Assembly (NCBI GenBank): GCA_026709505.1
Contig: JAPOSW010000038.1
Location: forward strand, 1 to 34,578
Reading direction: 5' to 3'
DNA length: 34,578 nt
Origin: Gammaproteobacteria bacterium
GTDB lineage: Bacteria; Pseudomonadota; Gammaproteobacteria; Arenicellales; Poriferihabitantaceae
In this document: piece after piece, positions 1 to 10,285 of the stretch
Position numbering within the stretch: the stretch's first letter is position 1
Layout: every line of letters begins with the position of its first letter
Notes under the pieces: generated by a model
The model's database searches: none
Told to the model about the DNA's origin: nothing
What the model saw: the letters and a program-made list of their open reading frames with translations, nothing else
Made by a program: the position numbers and the translations under genes

Positions 1-191
1 CCAGCTGGCGGCAGCTCTTGCACATGACAGTTCTCCGTTATGCTTGACATGGAGATTGTCATCCGCCCGCTGGCCGTCTGCAACACGCCGCCACCCCACA
101 GGGTGTTGCACTTCAGAGTGGAATTGGGGATCTTCATTCAGAATGTGAAACTTGATATACTTGATAAGTGTATCGGCTTGGAGAAAACATC

Positions 192-707
192 ATGAAATAT
201 TCGTTAAAGATTATCACCCTTCTGGTCGTGGGCATTTGCCTGCCGGCAATGGCACAGGCATCATCGAATGGTGAGACAGGGTCTAGTGCCTGCACAAGAC
301 TATCGCAATATCTTCACTACTTGATGTATGTCTCGGACGGGCCTAAGAGTGACAGCGTATCAATTCAGATAAGACCCGCCAGCTTTTATATAGTCCGGTC
401 TACACAATACCAACATGACTTTGACCCGGACGGCACAATCGAGGAATTAAAAGCATTTTTTAACACAAACGAATATAGCGTGGATTTCGTTCTGTTGGAG
501 GATGGGGAATATAGCAATAGCATCAAGAAACTAATGGTCGGACAGGTCAGTAGAAGCCCCAAACGCGATTTGGAGTTCAGGATCGAACGAATCACGAACC
601 TGGAACCAGATACGCCCTATACGGCTGTTCTTTATGTTGGGAAACCGTCACAGCCTGTTTCAAGGCTTTGCTTTAGGACGGCCGCTGATCCCAATGACAA
701 CAGCTGA
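192..707 (+). CDS. Secreted hypothetical protein
   Basis: I do not recognise this gene. The protein is 171 residues from the ATG at 192; an in-frame start 24 bases upstream would add eight residues before the signal peptide and is less likely. The N-terminus is a classic Sec signal peptide: Lys near the start, a hydrophobic core (ITLLVVGICLPAM) and an AQA-type signal peptidase I site around residue 23. The mature part is polar with two cysteines far apart, which could form a disulfide in the periplasm. The segment near residues 130-160 (ITNLEPDTPYTAVLYVG) resembles the last strands of a fibronectin type III-like beta sandwich, but this is only a pattern resemblance. It stands alone, with no co-directional neighbour in the window. 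The coding call rests on the open frame and the signal peptide. Confidence 0.6.
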   Translation: MKYSLKIITLLVVGICLPAMAQASSNGETGSSACTRLSQYLHYLMYVSDGPKSDSVSIQIRPASFYIVRSTQYQHDFDPDGTIEELKAFFNTNEYSVDFVLLEDGEYSNSIKKLMVGQVSRSPKRDLEFRIERITNLEPDTPYTAVLYVGKPSQPVSRLCFRTAADPNDNS

Positions 708-1067
708 TCCGAATGTCAAGACTGGCCATGAATGGATTATTGACGGTTGAGCGTCGGCTCTACTTTTAACATAACACAGGAAGACATCAGGGCGTGTCTA
801 CGTGGCAGCATAAACGGCCGGTTTATTCTCAACACTGCACATCGCACCGCGCTGGGAATCTCGGGTGGCTGATGTCACTGAAGATGACGGGGGCTGAATG
901 ACGTCTGGCCGGTAAGCCTGATTGCAGGGAGGCAGCATTCAAGCTTATCCATTACCTGGTTTTACCCACATATCCATAAGCCGCTACAGCAGTTTCCGCG
1001 ACTGGAAGATTGCTGACTGGATACAAGAGCTTCCAGGGTAAATGCAGAACGCAGCGGTTCGCAACAC
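708..1067. other. Intergenic stretch without a recognisable gene
   Basis: About 360 bases lie between the secreted protein and the stop codon of the SWIM gene. All frames are broken by stops. I saw no tRNA, terminator hairpin with a T-run, or transposase motif. It could hold decayed coding sequence but nothing in it is nameable. Confidence 0.5.
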
Positions 1068-1898
1068 TCAAATCGAATTTCGGCTGAATTTGACAATTCT
1101 TTCATATATTGGCTCCATCATCTCAGTCAATGGCTTGTTGTGATTCCAGAATTCCGGGTAATCTCCTCCTTTCTTGATCAGGATAGCGGAGGTTACGGGT
1201 TCGTTCTGCGCATCGTCAAATTCGGGCAGTTCGGCTCCTCTCCAAAAAGATTGAAGATCGGGATGTTTCTCGAAATTGCGGGATGGAGACGGATAACGGC
1301 TGGAATGAAATTCCAGCTTGTGGTCATGAGCTTCCATCTGACTAATCAGCGCATGACCCAAATCCGATTCCGCCAAAGTTTGGCGCAGCCTGTCAAACTG
1401 CATCCCCCGCAACTGGAACGCAAGAAACGGATCACGATCCAGCATTGAAGCAAGCTTGTAGTAAACGCCTGCCACATGCTTGCAGGGAGAAGCATGATCC
1501 GGACACGAGCATTTGCTATTGATATCAGAAGGTTTTGATGGGAGTAGACGAAGACCTCTTGAAGAAAACATGCGCTCAATATTGGATGGCATCTCATTCA
1601 GCAATAATTGCGAGAGGATGGCTGCATTGTGGGTCATGTCGAAGATTATTTTTTCCCAGTCCCTGGAGGAAAACTGCTGCAGGGATACCGAAACACTGTA
1701 GCGAGGTTCTTCATAAACCCCGAAATAGGGATTAATGTTGCCGCGCACGCTGGCCTTGACTTCATGACCCTTGATCGAAAATTCGAGGAGTCGGCTTGCG
1801 CCTGAGTATGCCCTGCCACGCCTCAGGCGTCCAATGTCCATGCATTGCTCCAGAACATCCAGAAACTTCTCTCCCCACCAGGTACGGACAGCAGTCAT
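1068..1898 (-). CDS. SWIM zinc-finger protein, partner of SNF2 helicase
   Basis: This 276-residue protein carries one SWIM-type zinc finger, C-x-C-x6-C-x-H, at C130, C132, C139 and H141 (CSCPDHASPCKH). SWIM domains bind nucleic acid or protein through one zinc ion, and in bacteria they are repeatedly found with SNF2 ATPases, either fused or as the next gene; Bacillus ywqA-ywqB is a comparable pair as I recall it. Here the start codon overlaps the helicase stop in a TAATG junction at 1898, so the two are translationally coupled and very likely act together. The N-terminal part (WWGEKFLDVLE) and the RxGRxYxxxGxV-like stretch around residues 25-40 (RRGRAYSGASRLLEF) also fit the family. It is the last gene of the minus-strand run that starts at carA. 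Its exact role is unknown. Confidence 0.85.
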   Translation of the reverse strand: MTAVRTWWGEKFLDVLEQCMDIGRLRRGRAYSGASRLLEFSIKGHEVKASVRGNINPYFGVYEEPRYSVSVSLQQFSSRDWEKIIFDMTHNAAILSQLLLNEMPSNIERMFSSRGLRLLPSKPSDINSKCSCPDHASPCKHVAGVYYKLASMLDRDPFLAFQLRGMQFDRLRQTLAESDLGHALISQMEAHDHKLEFHSSRYPSPSRNFEKHPDLQSFWRGAELPEFDDAQNEPVTSAILIKKGGDYPEFWNHNKPLTEMMEPIYERIVKFSRNSI

Positions 1899-4800
1899 TA
1901 TGCAGCTTCCATAATGGCCTTGCGATTCAGGGAAATGAGCTGTCGAAACTCGTTATTGTCCATCTCGGTCAACCAGTTTTCATCACTTCCAACAATACTG
2001 TCGGCCAAGGCACGCTTATCTTCGATCATCTGATCGATCTTTTCTTCAAGTGTTCCCAATGTAATCATTTTATGCACAAACACCGATTGCTTTTGCCCAA
2101 TGCGATATGCCCGATCCGTTGCCTGATTTTCCACAGCCGGATTCCACCAACGATCAAAGTGAAAAACATGATTCGCCTGGGTTAGAGTGATTCCGACTCC
2201 TCCTGCCTTCAAGGAAAGGACAAATACGCCTGGCGGGGTGTTTGCGTCCTGAAAACTCTCAATCATGCGTTCCCGGTTCCTGCGACTGGTTCCACCATGC
2301 AGAAAATGCACTGGACAATGATGATGAGATCGTAAAAATTCTTCGAGCTGTTCGCCCAATTCCGCAAACTGGGTAAACACCAGCATACTCGAAGATTCCG
2401 CAAGTGCTTCCTCAACCATCTCGTTGACCCGCAAGAGCTTATGCGAGCGGGATTGGGCGAATGCACTTCCATCCTGCAAAAACTGATTGGGGTGATTGCA
2501 GATCTGTTTCAGCCTGGTCAGAGTGGCGAGCATTATCCCCTTTCGTGTTATTCCTTCAACACTTTCCAGTTGCTGCTCCACTTCCCTGACGGTAGCCTCG
2601 TAGAGTGAGGCCTGCTCCCTGGTCAGATTACAGTAAACTTTTTGCTCCACTTTTTCAGGCAGGTCATCAATAATGCTCGGATCGGCCTTCATCCGCCGAA
2701 GAATAAACGGATGCACCAGTTTCTGCAGTTGCTTCGTCTTGATCGGGTCACGATTCCGTTGAATCGGCAGTTCATAGGCTTTCCTGAACCCGGCTTTGTT
2801 TCCAAGATAACCCGGGTTCAGGAAATGGAACAGGGACCACATGTCCATAAGACGGTTTTCTACCGGGGTTCCGGTAAGAACTAGCCGGTGTGTCGATTTT
2901 AGTGAACAGATTGCCCGGGTCTGAGCAGAATCGGGATTCTTGATGTTTTGCGCCTCATCCACCACGATTCGGTGCCAGGGTTGAGACTTAAACAAGGCAC
3001 TGTCACTTCGGACTAGATTGAATGACGTAATGACAACATCATGCTCTTTTTGCAGTTTTTTCAGTTCGCTGGCATTGGTGATTCGATCACTGCCATGATG
3101 AATTGTACATTTGAGTTGCGGAGCAAATCTCTGGATTTCCTTTTGCCAGTTGCTCAAGACTGAAGTAGGCGCAATTAACAGCGTCCGCACAGTCTTGCGA
3201 TATTGAGCAGAATCCATTGTTTCCCGTTCGTGCAAAAGCAGTGCAATGACCTGTATCGTCTTTCCAAGTCCCATATCATCAGCGAGGCATGCATTCAACC
3301 CCAGACTGTTCATGCAGGAAAGCCAGGACAAGCCCTGTTTTTGGTAGGGCCTTAAATCACCATCCAGCCCACTGGGGTTATCCAGCAACTCAATGGTTTC
3401 CTTTTCCTCCAGTTTTGTCAAAATGTCCGAAAGCACCTCATCAAACGCAAATTCCGTCATCTCCTCATCGGCTTCTGCCATTTCCCTGAGCATCGTTTCC
3501 AAGGGAACAGCAGGCATTGTCAATCCATCTTGACCCTCCCAGAGCTTCAGAACCCCCTCCATATGGTTGCTGTCCAATTCCATCCATTCACCGCGAAACT
3601 TTACCAGAGATGATTTGGAATTGACCAGTTCCTGCCATTCCTCATTACTGACAGCTTGTCCGCCTATTGAAAGTTCAAAGTTGAATTGCACGACAGAGTC
3701 CACATTGAAGTAGCTGGACGCTGGTTGGCCAGCACGCGATTTTCTGGATTTCCCTGATGCATTAATTCGAATGCGCGCACGCTGGCGATTCCTGGATAAC
3801 CACCAGCCGGGGAGCAGAACCCTGAAACCTGCGGACTCCAGCAAAAGAGCATCGTTCTTGAGAAAATCGTAAGCCGTTTCAAGATTGATGTTCATGCCAG
3901 TGGGATGAGAAGTTTCCATGCTTTCCCAGAGCATGGGACACATGCGGGCTGCCTGCGCCATTGAGATCAGCAGGTGGCGCTCGAATTGACTGCCAAAGTG
4001 CTTGAGCCATTTGCTCTTCCGAGGCTTTGACAAAGCCCACCACTCACCAAGACTGATTTGCAGTGAAGGATCATCATGCAACGATACAAAGAAATCAAAT
4101 CGCCACTCTTCATTTCGCTCCTCGTCTGGTTCATGCAGGCGAATTCCAAATATGAAGCCGGCACCCTCGTATTGCTTGCCCTGAATGTTTGGGCGGCGAT
4201 ACCCAACAACCCTGCTGAACCAGGTCTTCCAGTTGTACCAGTCATCCAGAGTGGGCGTTTCCGGGGTTATTGATTTTCTCTTGATCACCTGAGGCTCAGT
4301 CTGCCCCAGATTCATCAGGGCATCAGAGGGCCAGTACCCGGAAAACTTATTGAGGGCCGTAACCGGCACTCTTGAGTCAATCACCAATTGATCGAGTTGC
4401 TGTTCCGAAAAATGCTGGATCAGCTCCATGGGAGACAGGCACTCCAACCCGTTCGACTTGCGTTTTTTTGGCTTGTCCCTGTAGACAGAACGGCAAGCTC
4501 CCGGCATTGACCTTGAAAATTCACTGAGTGCATTTTCGTAGGATTCCGAAACCGGGGACCAGCCGCTGCATATTTGTATTTTGGCGCTTTTGCGGCCGGG
4601 CTGGAAGCACTTCATGGTTGGCAAAAACTGATGACGCATGACCATATTCCCGAATATCTGTGAATATCTGCTCCAGAATTTGAGATCGCCAGCCGGGCAA
4701 AAACTAGAGCGGTGAAACGGTGACGTGTAATGCAGTTCCTTGAAAAAAGGCAGCGGTCTTGCAGTCGCAAGACCGCGGATCTCCCAGTCATGCCAGCCAT

Positions 4801-5152
4801 ATTCGCCTGGTTTTTCCGGAAGAAACTCACCGAGCATCTGGGCCATTTCAGCACTGGGCAGAGGCCTGTCTACAGTTCCCGGCAAAGTCGCATGCAGAGA
4901 TATTGGTTCAAGGTCAAGCTGATCGATGATGTTCTGACCAAAAAACAGGTTCGACTTGAGAAAGTCGGTCAAATCATCATGTTCCGCAAGATGAGCAGGG
5001 TGCTGTCCCGAGGCTTTTTTGGCAGGCCTGGCCTTGGGTAGAGGGGTTTCAACCCAGAATGCAAATACCCCATGATTATCGAATTGAGTGCCTTCCCCGG
5101 GAATCCACACTCCATGCCCCACATAAACCGTGGGCTGCAGATTATCTTTCAC
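1898..5152 (-). CDS. SNF2-family DEAD/DEAH-box helicase
   Basis: The product is a 1084-residue SNF2-type superfamily 2 ATPase that probably remodels nucleic acid-protein complexes. The C-terminal half holds the motor: motif I DDMGLGKT near residue 627, motif II DEAQN near 732, the motif III region VLTGTPVENRL, and motif VI QATDRAYRIGQ near 1015. The first ~600 residues lack a catalytic motif and look like the SNF2-associated N-terminal region of bacterial stand-alone enzymes of the YwqA type. Translation seems to start at a GTG at 5152-5150 with no good ribosome-binding site directly upstream; a 19-codon ORF ending just inside the gene may couple it to greA. The stop overlaps the start of the SWIM gene. 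Position after greA in the carAB run suggests co-transcription. A defence role (as for SNF2 in some phage-resistance systems) is possible but unsupported here. Confidence 0.9.
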   Translation of the reverse strand: MKDNLQPTVYVGHGVWIPGEGTQFDNHGVFAFWVETPLPKARPAKKASGQHPAHLAEHDDLTDFLKSNLFFGQNIIDQLDLEPISLHATLPGTVDRPLPSAEMAQMLGEFLPEKPGEYGWHDWEIRGLATARPLPFFKELHYTSPFHRSSFCPAGDLKFWSRYSQIFGNMVMRHQFLPTMKCFQPGRKSAKIQICSGWSPVSESYENALSEFSRSMPGACRSVYRDKPKKRKSNGLECLSPMELIQHFSEQQLDQLVIDSRVPVTALNKFSGYWPSDALMNLGQTEPQVIKRKSITPETPTLDDWYNWKTWFSRVVGYRRPNIQGKQYEGAGFIFGIRLHEPDEERNEEWRFDFFVSLHDDPSLQISLGEWWALSKPRKSKWLKHFGSQFERHLLISMAQAARMCPMLWESMETSHPTGMNINLETAYDFLKNDALLLESAGFRVLLPGWWLSRNRQRARIRINASGKSRKSRAGQPASSYFNVDSVVQFNFELSIGGQAVSNEEWQELVNSKSSLVKFRGEWMELDSNHMEGVLKLWEGQDGLTMPAVPLETMLREMAEADEEMTEFAFDEVLSDILTKLEEKETIELLDNPSGLDGDLRPYQKQGLSWLSCMNSLGLNACLADDMGLGKTIQVIALLLHERETMDSAQYRKTVRTLLIAPTSVLSNWQKEIQRFAPQLKCTIHHGSDRITNASELKKLQKEHDVVITSFNLVRSDSALFKSQPWHRIVVDEAQNIKNPDSAQTRAICSLKSTHRLVLTGTPVENRLMDMWSLFHFLNPGYLGNKAGFRKAYELPIQRNRDPIKTKQLQKLVHPFILRRMKADPSIIDDLPEKVEQKVYCNLTREQASLYEATVREVEQQLESVEGITRKGIMLATLTRLKQICNHPNQFLQDGSAFAQSRSHKLLRVNEMVEEALAESSSMLVFTQFAELGEQLEEFLRSHHHCPVHFLHGGTSRRNRERMIESFQDANTPPGVFVLSLKAGGVGITLTQANHVFHFDRWWNPAVENQATDRAYRIGQKQSVFVHKMITLGTLEEKIDQMIEDKRALADSIVGSDENWLTEMDNNEFRQLISLNRKAIMEAA

Positions 5153-5201
5153 TGTTTTTCGTATCGGTCAGGTGAGGAATACCTGCGGTACTGCTTGTCA
5201 T
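5142..5201 (-). CDS. Putative 19-codon leader peptide between greA and SNF2
   Basis: The last codons of greA read GAA AGG AGG TGA, which gives a full-strength Shine-Dalgarno AAGGAGGTGA at 5220-5211. Nine bases later an ATG (5201) opens a 19-codon frame that ends in TAA at 5142-5144. The GTG start of the SNF2 gene (5152) lies inside the last codons of this frame in another register. Seen: the motif, spacing and overlap. Inferred: translation of the small frame keeps ribosomes on the message and couples SNF2 translation to greA. The peptide itself has no recognisable property. It could instead be a fortuitous frame with the strong site acting over distance. Confidence 0.4.
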   Translation of the reverse strand: MTSSTAGIPHLTDTKNSER

Positions 5202-5210
5202 TCTGGAAAA

Positions 5211-5696
5211 TCACCTCCTTTCATAATCAGTACCGATAATTTCATAAAGTCGAGGGCCGCTCGGCGTCGAGACCTCTACTTCATCACCGGTGGATTTTCC
5301 AACCAGCGCTTTGCCAATGGGGGAACTGACCGAGATTTTTCGGAGTGAAATGTCCGCTTCGAGGTTTCCAACAAGTTGATACTCAACCGTCGTCTCGCGA
5401 TCAATGTCATAGAGCTTGATCCAGGCTCCAAACACAACCCTGTCTGGGTTCGCAATCTTTGCCGGGTCTATCACTTCAGCAGCCGAAAGGTTTGATTCAA
5501 GAAGCTTGATTCTTGCCTCAGTCAGCCCTTGCTGCTCTTTTGCAGCATGATATTCGGCATTTTCGGACAGGTCGCCATGGGCCCTGGCCTCGGCAATAGC
5601 CGAGATAATCCTCGGTCGGTCCTCGCTTTTCAGCTTCTCCAGTTCCTGATGCAAGGCCTGTGCACCGTGCTTTGTCAAAAGAACGCGGTCTGTCAT
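5211..5696 (-). CDS. greA: Transcription elongation factor GreA
   Basis: GreA rescues backtracked RNA polymerase by stimulating cleavage of the nascent RNA 3' end through the secondary channel. The 161-residue length matches the family (~158). The N-terminal coiled coil carries the acidic tip in AHGDLSENAEYHAAKEQQ at about residues 38-55, with the Asp and Glu that coordinate the catalytic magnesium. The C-terminal FKBP-like domain ends in SSPIGKALVGKSTGDEVEV, also standard. It follows carB by 51 bases on the same strand, the usual carA-carB-greA order in gammaproteobacteria. Its stop codon TGA is part of a perfect Shine-Dalgarno sequence for the downstream frame. Confidence 0.97.
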   Translation of the reverse strand: MTDRVLLTKHGAQALHQELEKLKSEDRPRIISAIAEARAHGDLSENAEYHAAKEQQGLTEARIKLLESNLSAAEVIDPAKIANPDRVVFGAWIKLYDIDRETTVEYQLVGNLEADISLRKISVSSPIGKALVGKSTGDEVEVSTPSGPRLYEIIGTDYERR

Positions 5697-5747
5697 TTTT
5701 TCTGTCTCGTCAGATCATCCAAAAACAAGGGGCCATGTAGCCGAATG

Positions 5748-8700
5748 TCAGTTTTTTCCATGGGTTTCCAAAATTGCCTGATGCAGGTCCTGAAGTCGAT
5801 TGACAGCGTTCGACTGCAGTTTTTGATGGGCAGCAACTGCCGCCTTTGCTGAAGCCAGAGTCGTGTAATAAGTGACTTTTGCCTGCAGTGCCTCCCTCCG
5901 GATTGTATAGGAGTCCCGCAAGCTTTGCCTCCCTGACGTGGTATTGACCATCAATCCGATTTCGCCATTCTTGATCATGTCAACAACGTGCGGGCGCCCT
6001 TCAATTACCTTGTTGACCCGCTTGACCCTAATACCGGCCTCTTGAATTATCCTGGCTGTGCCCTCGGTTGCCAGAATCTTGAAACCGGATTCGTAAAAAT
6101 ACCGCACCACTTCCAGGCTGCCCTGCTGATCCTCCTTGCGCAGGCTGAACAGCGCATTTCCATTGGGCGGCACAGGAGAATAAGCTGCTTCCTGAGATTT
6201 GCGGAACGCTTCTCCAAAGGTGGTTCCGATCCCCATCACTTCTCCCGTGCTTTTCATTTCCGGACCCAGTACCGTATCCACCCCGGGAAATTTGATAAAC
6301 GGGAAAACCGCTTCTTTTACCGAATAGAAACCGGGAACGATTTCTTCCTCAACCCCCTGCTCCTTCAATGTCGTTCCCGCCATGCAACGGGCTGCTATTT
6401 TTGCGAGCGGTCTTGAAGTTGCCTTGGATACGAATGGAACAGTCCTTGATGCCCTTGGATTAACTTCCAGTACATAAACCACATCATCCTTGACCGCAAA
6501 TTGAACATTCACCAGTCCAAGCACATCGAGGGCTTTAGCCATCTCCCTGGTTTGTCGCTTGAGTTCATCCTGTACGTCTGAGCTCAGTGTCCAGGGTGGC
6601 AAGGAACAGGCCGAATCTCCGGAATGCACACCGGCTGCTTCAATATGTTCCATCACCCCGCCGATCACAATGTGCCCTGAATCACAAACTGCATCCACAT
6701 CAACTTCGACCGCATCATCCAAAAAGCGGTCGAGTAAAACCGGAGAATCGAACGAGACGCTTAATGCTGAATTCATGTAATGAGCGAGTTCTTTGGGATC
6801 ATGGACGATTTCCATGCCTCGTCCACCCAGCACATATGAGGGTCTTACAACAATCGGATAGCCAATCTCATCGGCCAGCTCAAGTGCCTGTTGAGAGTCC
6901 GTTGCGGTACGGTTTGGAGGCTGGAGCAGGCCCAGATCGGACAACAAATGCTGAAAATACTGCCGGTCCTCGGCCTGATGGATGGATGATGGGGAGGTTC
7001 CGATAATCGGAGCGCCTGCCTGCTCGAGTTCTCGCGCAAGCTTGAGCGGAGTTTGCCCGCCAAATTGCACGATGATGCCCAGAGGCTTCTCGATTTCGAC
7101 AATTTCCAGAACATCTTCGAGAGTCAGCGGTTCAAAGTACAGTCTGTCGGACGTATCATAATCGGTCGATACCGTCTCCGGATTACAGTTGATCATGATG
7201 ATCTCGTATCCATCTTCGCGAAGCGCCATTGATGCATGAACGCAACAGTAATCAAACTCAATTCCCTGGCCAATTCGGTTGGGACCACCGCCAAGAACGA
7301 TGATTTTCCGGCGATCGGTCGGCAGGGATTCACATTCCTCATCATAGGAGGAGTACATGTATGCCGTAGAGGTATCGAATTCTGCCGCGCACGAGTCGAC
7401 GCGCTTGTAGACTGGATGGATGTTCCCGGACTGGCGAAATTCCCGGATATCTAATTCCTCAACACCGAGCAATTGGGCCAGGCGCCGGTCTGAGAATCCC
7501 TGCGATTTCCAGTGCCGCAGCTTTTCGGCATCCATATCCGAAAAATTTCCTGAAACAATCTCCTGTTCACTTGCCATGAGATCTTCGATTTGCTCCAGGA
7601 ACCATGGGTCGATCTTGCAAATGGAGTGAATCGTCTCTTGATCCATGCCAGACCGGTATGCCTGGGCGACATGCCAAAGGCGCTGGGCGCCGGGAATGCC
7701 CAGTTTGGAGATCAGATAGTCTTCCGGACGATCATCCGGAATCGGCATGTCATCAAATCCATCCGATCCTATCTCCAGGCTCCTTACCGCTTTCTGAACC
7801 GATTCCTGAAAGGTTCGCCCTATGGCCATAACCTCTCCCACTGACTTCATTTGTGTAGTCAATACGGAATCGGCCTGAGGAAATTTTTCAAAATCAAAAC
7901 GCGGTATCTTGGTTACCACATAGTCAATGGTTGGCTCGAATGAAGCAGGAGTCCGCCCTCCGGTAATATCGTTGCTGAGCTCGTCCAGGGTATAGCCCAC
8001 GGCAAGTTTTGCCGCTACTTTGGCAATCGGGAATCCGGTTGCTTTTGAGGCGAGTGCCGATGAGCGCGATACCCGGGGATTCATTTCAATAATGATCAGC
8101 CGGCCATCCTCGGGGTTGATGGCAAATTGCACATTGGACCCACCGGTTTCCACGCCAATCTCACGCAAAACCGCGATGCTGGCATCGCGCATGATTTGAT
8201 ACTCTTTGTCGGTCAGCGTCTGAGCTGGCGCAACGGTGATCGAGTCGCCGGTATGCACACCCATCGGATCGAAGTTCTCGATAGCGCAAATGATGATGCA
8301 GTTGTCATTCCTGTCCCGCACCACCTCCATTTCGAATTCTTTCCAGCCAATTATGCTTTTTTCGATCAGCAATTCTCCAACCGGCGAGATTTCCAGGCCA
8401 TGAGCACAGATGGTTTCGAATTCCTCTGCGTTGTAGGCAATTCCACCGCCACTTCCGCCAAGGGTAAACGAGGGTCTGATGATTGCCGGAAATCCGAGCT
8501 CACTGACAATATTTCGCGCATCATCCAGGGAGTGTGCCAGTTTTCCGGTAACCGTCTCAAGGCCTATTGACATCATGGCCTGGCGGAACAGTTCCCGGTC
8601 CTCTGCCTTGTCAATAGCCTCTGGCTTAGCGCCTATCATCTCCACGTCGTATTTTTTGAGGACTCCCAAACGATTGAGGTCAAGCGCACAGTTCAAGGCA

Positions 8701-8981
8701 GTCTGGCCTCCCATTGTCGGCAAGATCGCATCCGGGCGTTCATTTTCGATAATTCGGGCAACCGTATCCGGGTTGATCGGCTCAATATAGGTCGAATCGG
8801 CAAATCCTGGATCGGTCATGATAGTGGCAGGATTCGAATTCACCAGAACCACTCGGTATCCCTCTTCCTTTAGGGCCTTGCAAGCCTGAACACCTGAATA
8901 GTCAAACTCACAGGCCTGTCCAATCACAATTGGACCCGCTCCTATGATCAGAATATTGTCGATATCATTACGTTTAGGCAT
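5748..8981 (-). CDS. carB: Carbamoyl-phosphate synthase large subunit
   Basis: CarB makes carbamoyl phosphate from bicarbonate, ammonia delivered by CarA and two ATP, feeding pyrimidine and arginine synthesis in the cytoplasm. The 1077-residue product shows the internal duplication of the family: [17 protein letters not shown] in the first half and [19 protein letters not shown] in the second, each starting an ATP-grasp synthetase unit. Glycine-rich ATP-binding loops [16 protein letters not shown] and [14 protein letters not shown] are intact. The last ~140 residues form the MGS-like allosteric domain ([16 protein letters not shown]). I chose the ATG at 8981, giving the usual MPKRNDI start; a TTG 24 bases upstream is in frame. 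This start overlaps the carA stop by 8 bases, so the subunits are translationally coupled. Confidence 0.97.
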   Translation of the reverse strand: MPKRNDIDNILIIGAGPIVIGQACEFDYSGVQACKALKEEGYRVVLVNSNPATIMTDPGFADSTYIEPINPDTVARIIENERPDAILPTMGGQTALNCALDLNRLGVLKKYDVEMIGAKPEAIDKAEDRELFRQAMMSIGLETVTGKLAHSLDDARNIVSELGFPAIIRPSFTLGGSGGGIAYNAEEFETICAHGLEISPVGELLIEKSIIGWKEFEMEVVRDRNDNCIIICAIENFDPMGVHTGDSITVAPAQTLTDKEYQIMRDASIAVLREIGVETGGSNVQFAINPEDGRLIIIEMNPRVSRSSALASKATGFPIAKVAAKLAVGYTLDELSNDITGGRTPASFEPTIDYVVTKIPRFDFEKFPQADSVLTTQMKSVGEVMAIGRTFQESVQKAVRSLEIGSDGFDDMPIPDDRPEDYLISKLGIPGAQRLWHVAQAYRSGMDQETIHSICKIDPWFLEQIEDLMASEQEIVSGNFSDMDAEKLRHWKSQGFSDRRLAQLLGVEELDIREFRQSGNIHPVYKRVDSCAAEFDTSTAYMYSSYDEECESLPTDRRKIIVLGGGPNRIGQGIEFDYCCVHASMALREDGYEIIMINCNPETVSTDYDTSDRLYFEPLTLEDVLEIVEIEKPLGIIVQFGGQTPLKLARELEQAGAPIIGTSPSSIHQAEDRQYFQHLLSDLGLLQPPNRTATDSQQALELADEIGYPIVVRPSYVLGGRGMEIVHDPKELAHYMNSALSVSFDSPVLLDRFLDDAVEVDVDAVCDSGHIVIGGVMEHIEAAGVHSGDSACSLPPWTLSSDVQDELKRQTREMAKALDVLGLVNVQFAVKDDVVYVLEVNPRASRTVPFVSKATSRPLAKIAARCMAGTTLKEQGVEEEIVPGFYSVKEAVFPFIKFPGVDTVLGPEMKSTGEVMGIGTTFGEAFRKSQEAAYSPVPPNGNALFSLRKEDQQGSLEVVRYFYESGFKILATEGTARIIQEAGIRVKRVNKVIEGRPHVVDMIKNGEIGLMVNTTSGRQSLRDSYTIRREALQAKVTYYTTLASAKAAVAAHQKLQSNAVNRLQDLHQAILETHGKN

Positions 8982-10116
8982 TGGAGAAACTTCCGGGGTT
9001 CTCAATAAGACTCACAAAACGGTCAAACAGTCCATGGATATCTCGTGGACCCGGACTGGCTTCCGGGTGTCCCTGAAAGGAAAAGGCTGGCACATCGGTT
9101 CGCTGAATACCCTGTACGGTGCCATCGAATAGTGATCGATGGGTAACTTCAGTATGCTTGTCCAGGGAACATTCCGTGACTGTAAACCCATGGTTTTGAC
9201 TGGTGATAAGGACTTTGCCGGTCTGGATGTCAAGAACCGGGTGATTGGCACCATGATGACCAAACTTCATCTTTTCGGTTTGCCCGCCGCTTGCCAGAGC
9301 AAGCAGCTGATGGCCGAGGCAAATTCCAAATGTAGGGATTTTCCGGTCAAGAATATCCCTGATTGCTTCTATCGCATAGCTGCACGGTTCCGGGTCGCCC
9401 GGTCCATTTGACAGGAAAACCCCGTCGGGCTCAAGATCGAAGACTTCTTGAGCGGACGTTTTTGCAGGTACAACCCGAGTTTGGCATCCCCTACTCGCGA
9501 GCAGTCTGAGGATGTTTTTCTTGATTCCAAAATCATAGGCAACCACCTTGAATTTCGGGACTGGTGGCTTGAGATAGCCTTGTTCTAGATCCCATACCGA
9601 TTCACCCCAATCGTAAGGATCCGATACCGAGACCTCGCATGCCAGATCCATGCCCAGCAGGCCCGGAAATTCGCGGGCAGCCGCCAATGCCTTTGCTCGA
9701 TCGATATTCTGACCCGTCATAATGCATCCTCTTTGAGCACCTTTGGTACGCAGGATTCGGGTCAGTTTACGAGTGTCAATATCACTGATACCCTGTCGGT
9801 CGTGCGCCATCAGAAAATCCGTCAGGGAACTGCTTGAACGCCAGTTGCTGGTCAGTCTTGAACTGTCCCGGATGATCAAGCCTGAGCAGAAAACCCCTTC
9901 TGATTCCTGATCCTCAAGATTGGTGCCAACGTTGCCGATGTGTGGATAGGTCAATGCAACCAGCTGTCGTGCATAAGACGGATCGGTCAAAATCTCCTGA
10001 TATCCGGTCATTGAAGTATTGAATACTACTTCTCCAGACTGAATGCCGTCAGCGCCAATTGATTTGCCGGTAAAGACTGTTCCGTCTTCAAGCGCGAGTA
10101 TGGCTTTTGATTGCAA
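8974..10116 (-). CDS. carA: Carbamoyl-phosphate synthase small (glutaminase) subunit
   Basis: CarA hydrolyses glutamine and channels ammonia to CarB. The 380-residue protein has the N-terminal CarA domain ([32 protein letters not shown]) and a class I glutamine amidotransferase domain with nucleophile Cys in [16 protein letters not shown] near residue 263 and the His-Glu pair in [13 protein letters not shown] near the end. The family alignment fixes the start at [13 protein letters not shown], where the codon is TTG at 10116; a GGAGAG ribosome-binding site sits about five bases upstream and no ATG is available. TTG initiation may lower expression. It is the first gene of the carA-carB-greA run. 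Confidence 0.96.
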   Translation of the reverse strand: MQSKAILALEDGTVFTGKSIGADGIQSGEVVFNTSMTGYQEILTDPSYARQLVALTYPHIGNVGTNLEDQESEGVFCSGLIIRDSSRLTSNWRSSSSLTDFLMAHDRQGISDIDTRKLTRILRTKGAQRGCIMTGQNIDRAKALAAAREFPGLLGMDLACEVSVSDPYDWGESVWDLEQGYLKPPVPKFKVVAYDFGIKKNILRLLASRGCQTRVVPAKTSAQEVFDLEPDGVFLSNGPGDPEPCSYAIEAIRDILDRKIPTFGICLGHQLLALASGGQTEKMKFGHHGANHPVLDIQTGKVLITSQNHGFTVTECSLDKHTEVTHRSLFDGTVQGIQRTDVPAFSFQGHPEASPGPRDIHGLFDRFVSLIENPGSFSNA

Positions 10117-10208
10117 TGGTCTCTCCGATAACCGTTTTTGAAGTGCCTGCCCTGCCGGATATGCCTGTCAACCCTAAATCAGGGATAGTCGGCTTCATGG
10201 GCGTGTAG

Positions 10209-10237
10209 ATTCTACAACCACACGCAGCAATTTACAA
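10209..10237 (-). promoter_or_regulatory. Sigma-70 type promoter for carAB
   Basis: On the minus strand a -35 box TTGTAA (10237-10232) and a -10 box TAGAAT (10214-10209) are separated by exactly 17 bases. Transcription would start near 10202, giving an ~85-base leader before the carA TTG. I saw no obvious attenuator hairpin with a T-run in this leader. Confidence 0.6.
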
Positions 10238-10285
10238 AATTATCAGCGAAGTCGATACTGGAGGTGAGGAGCCTGTATCGAAACG

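Noticed and set aside
1796-2185. 129-codon frame antisense to the SNF2 and SWIM genes
   Set aside because: Shadow frame; the minus-strand genes carry the helicase and zinc-finger motifs.
5529-5852. 107-codon frame antisense across greA and carB ends
   Set aside because: Overlaps two certain genes and has no recognisable product.
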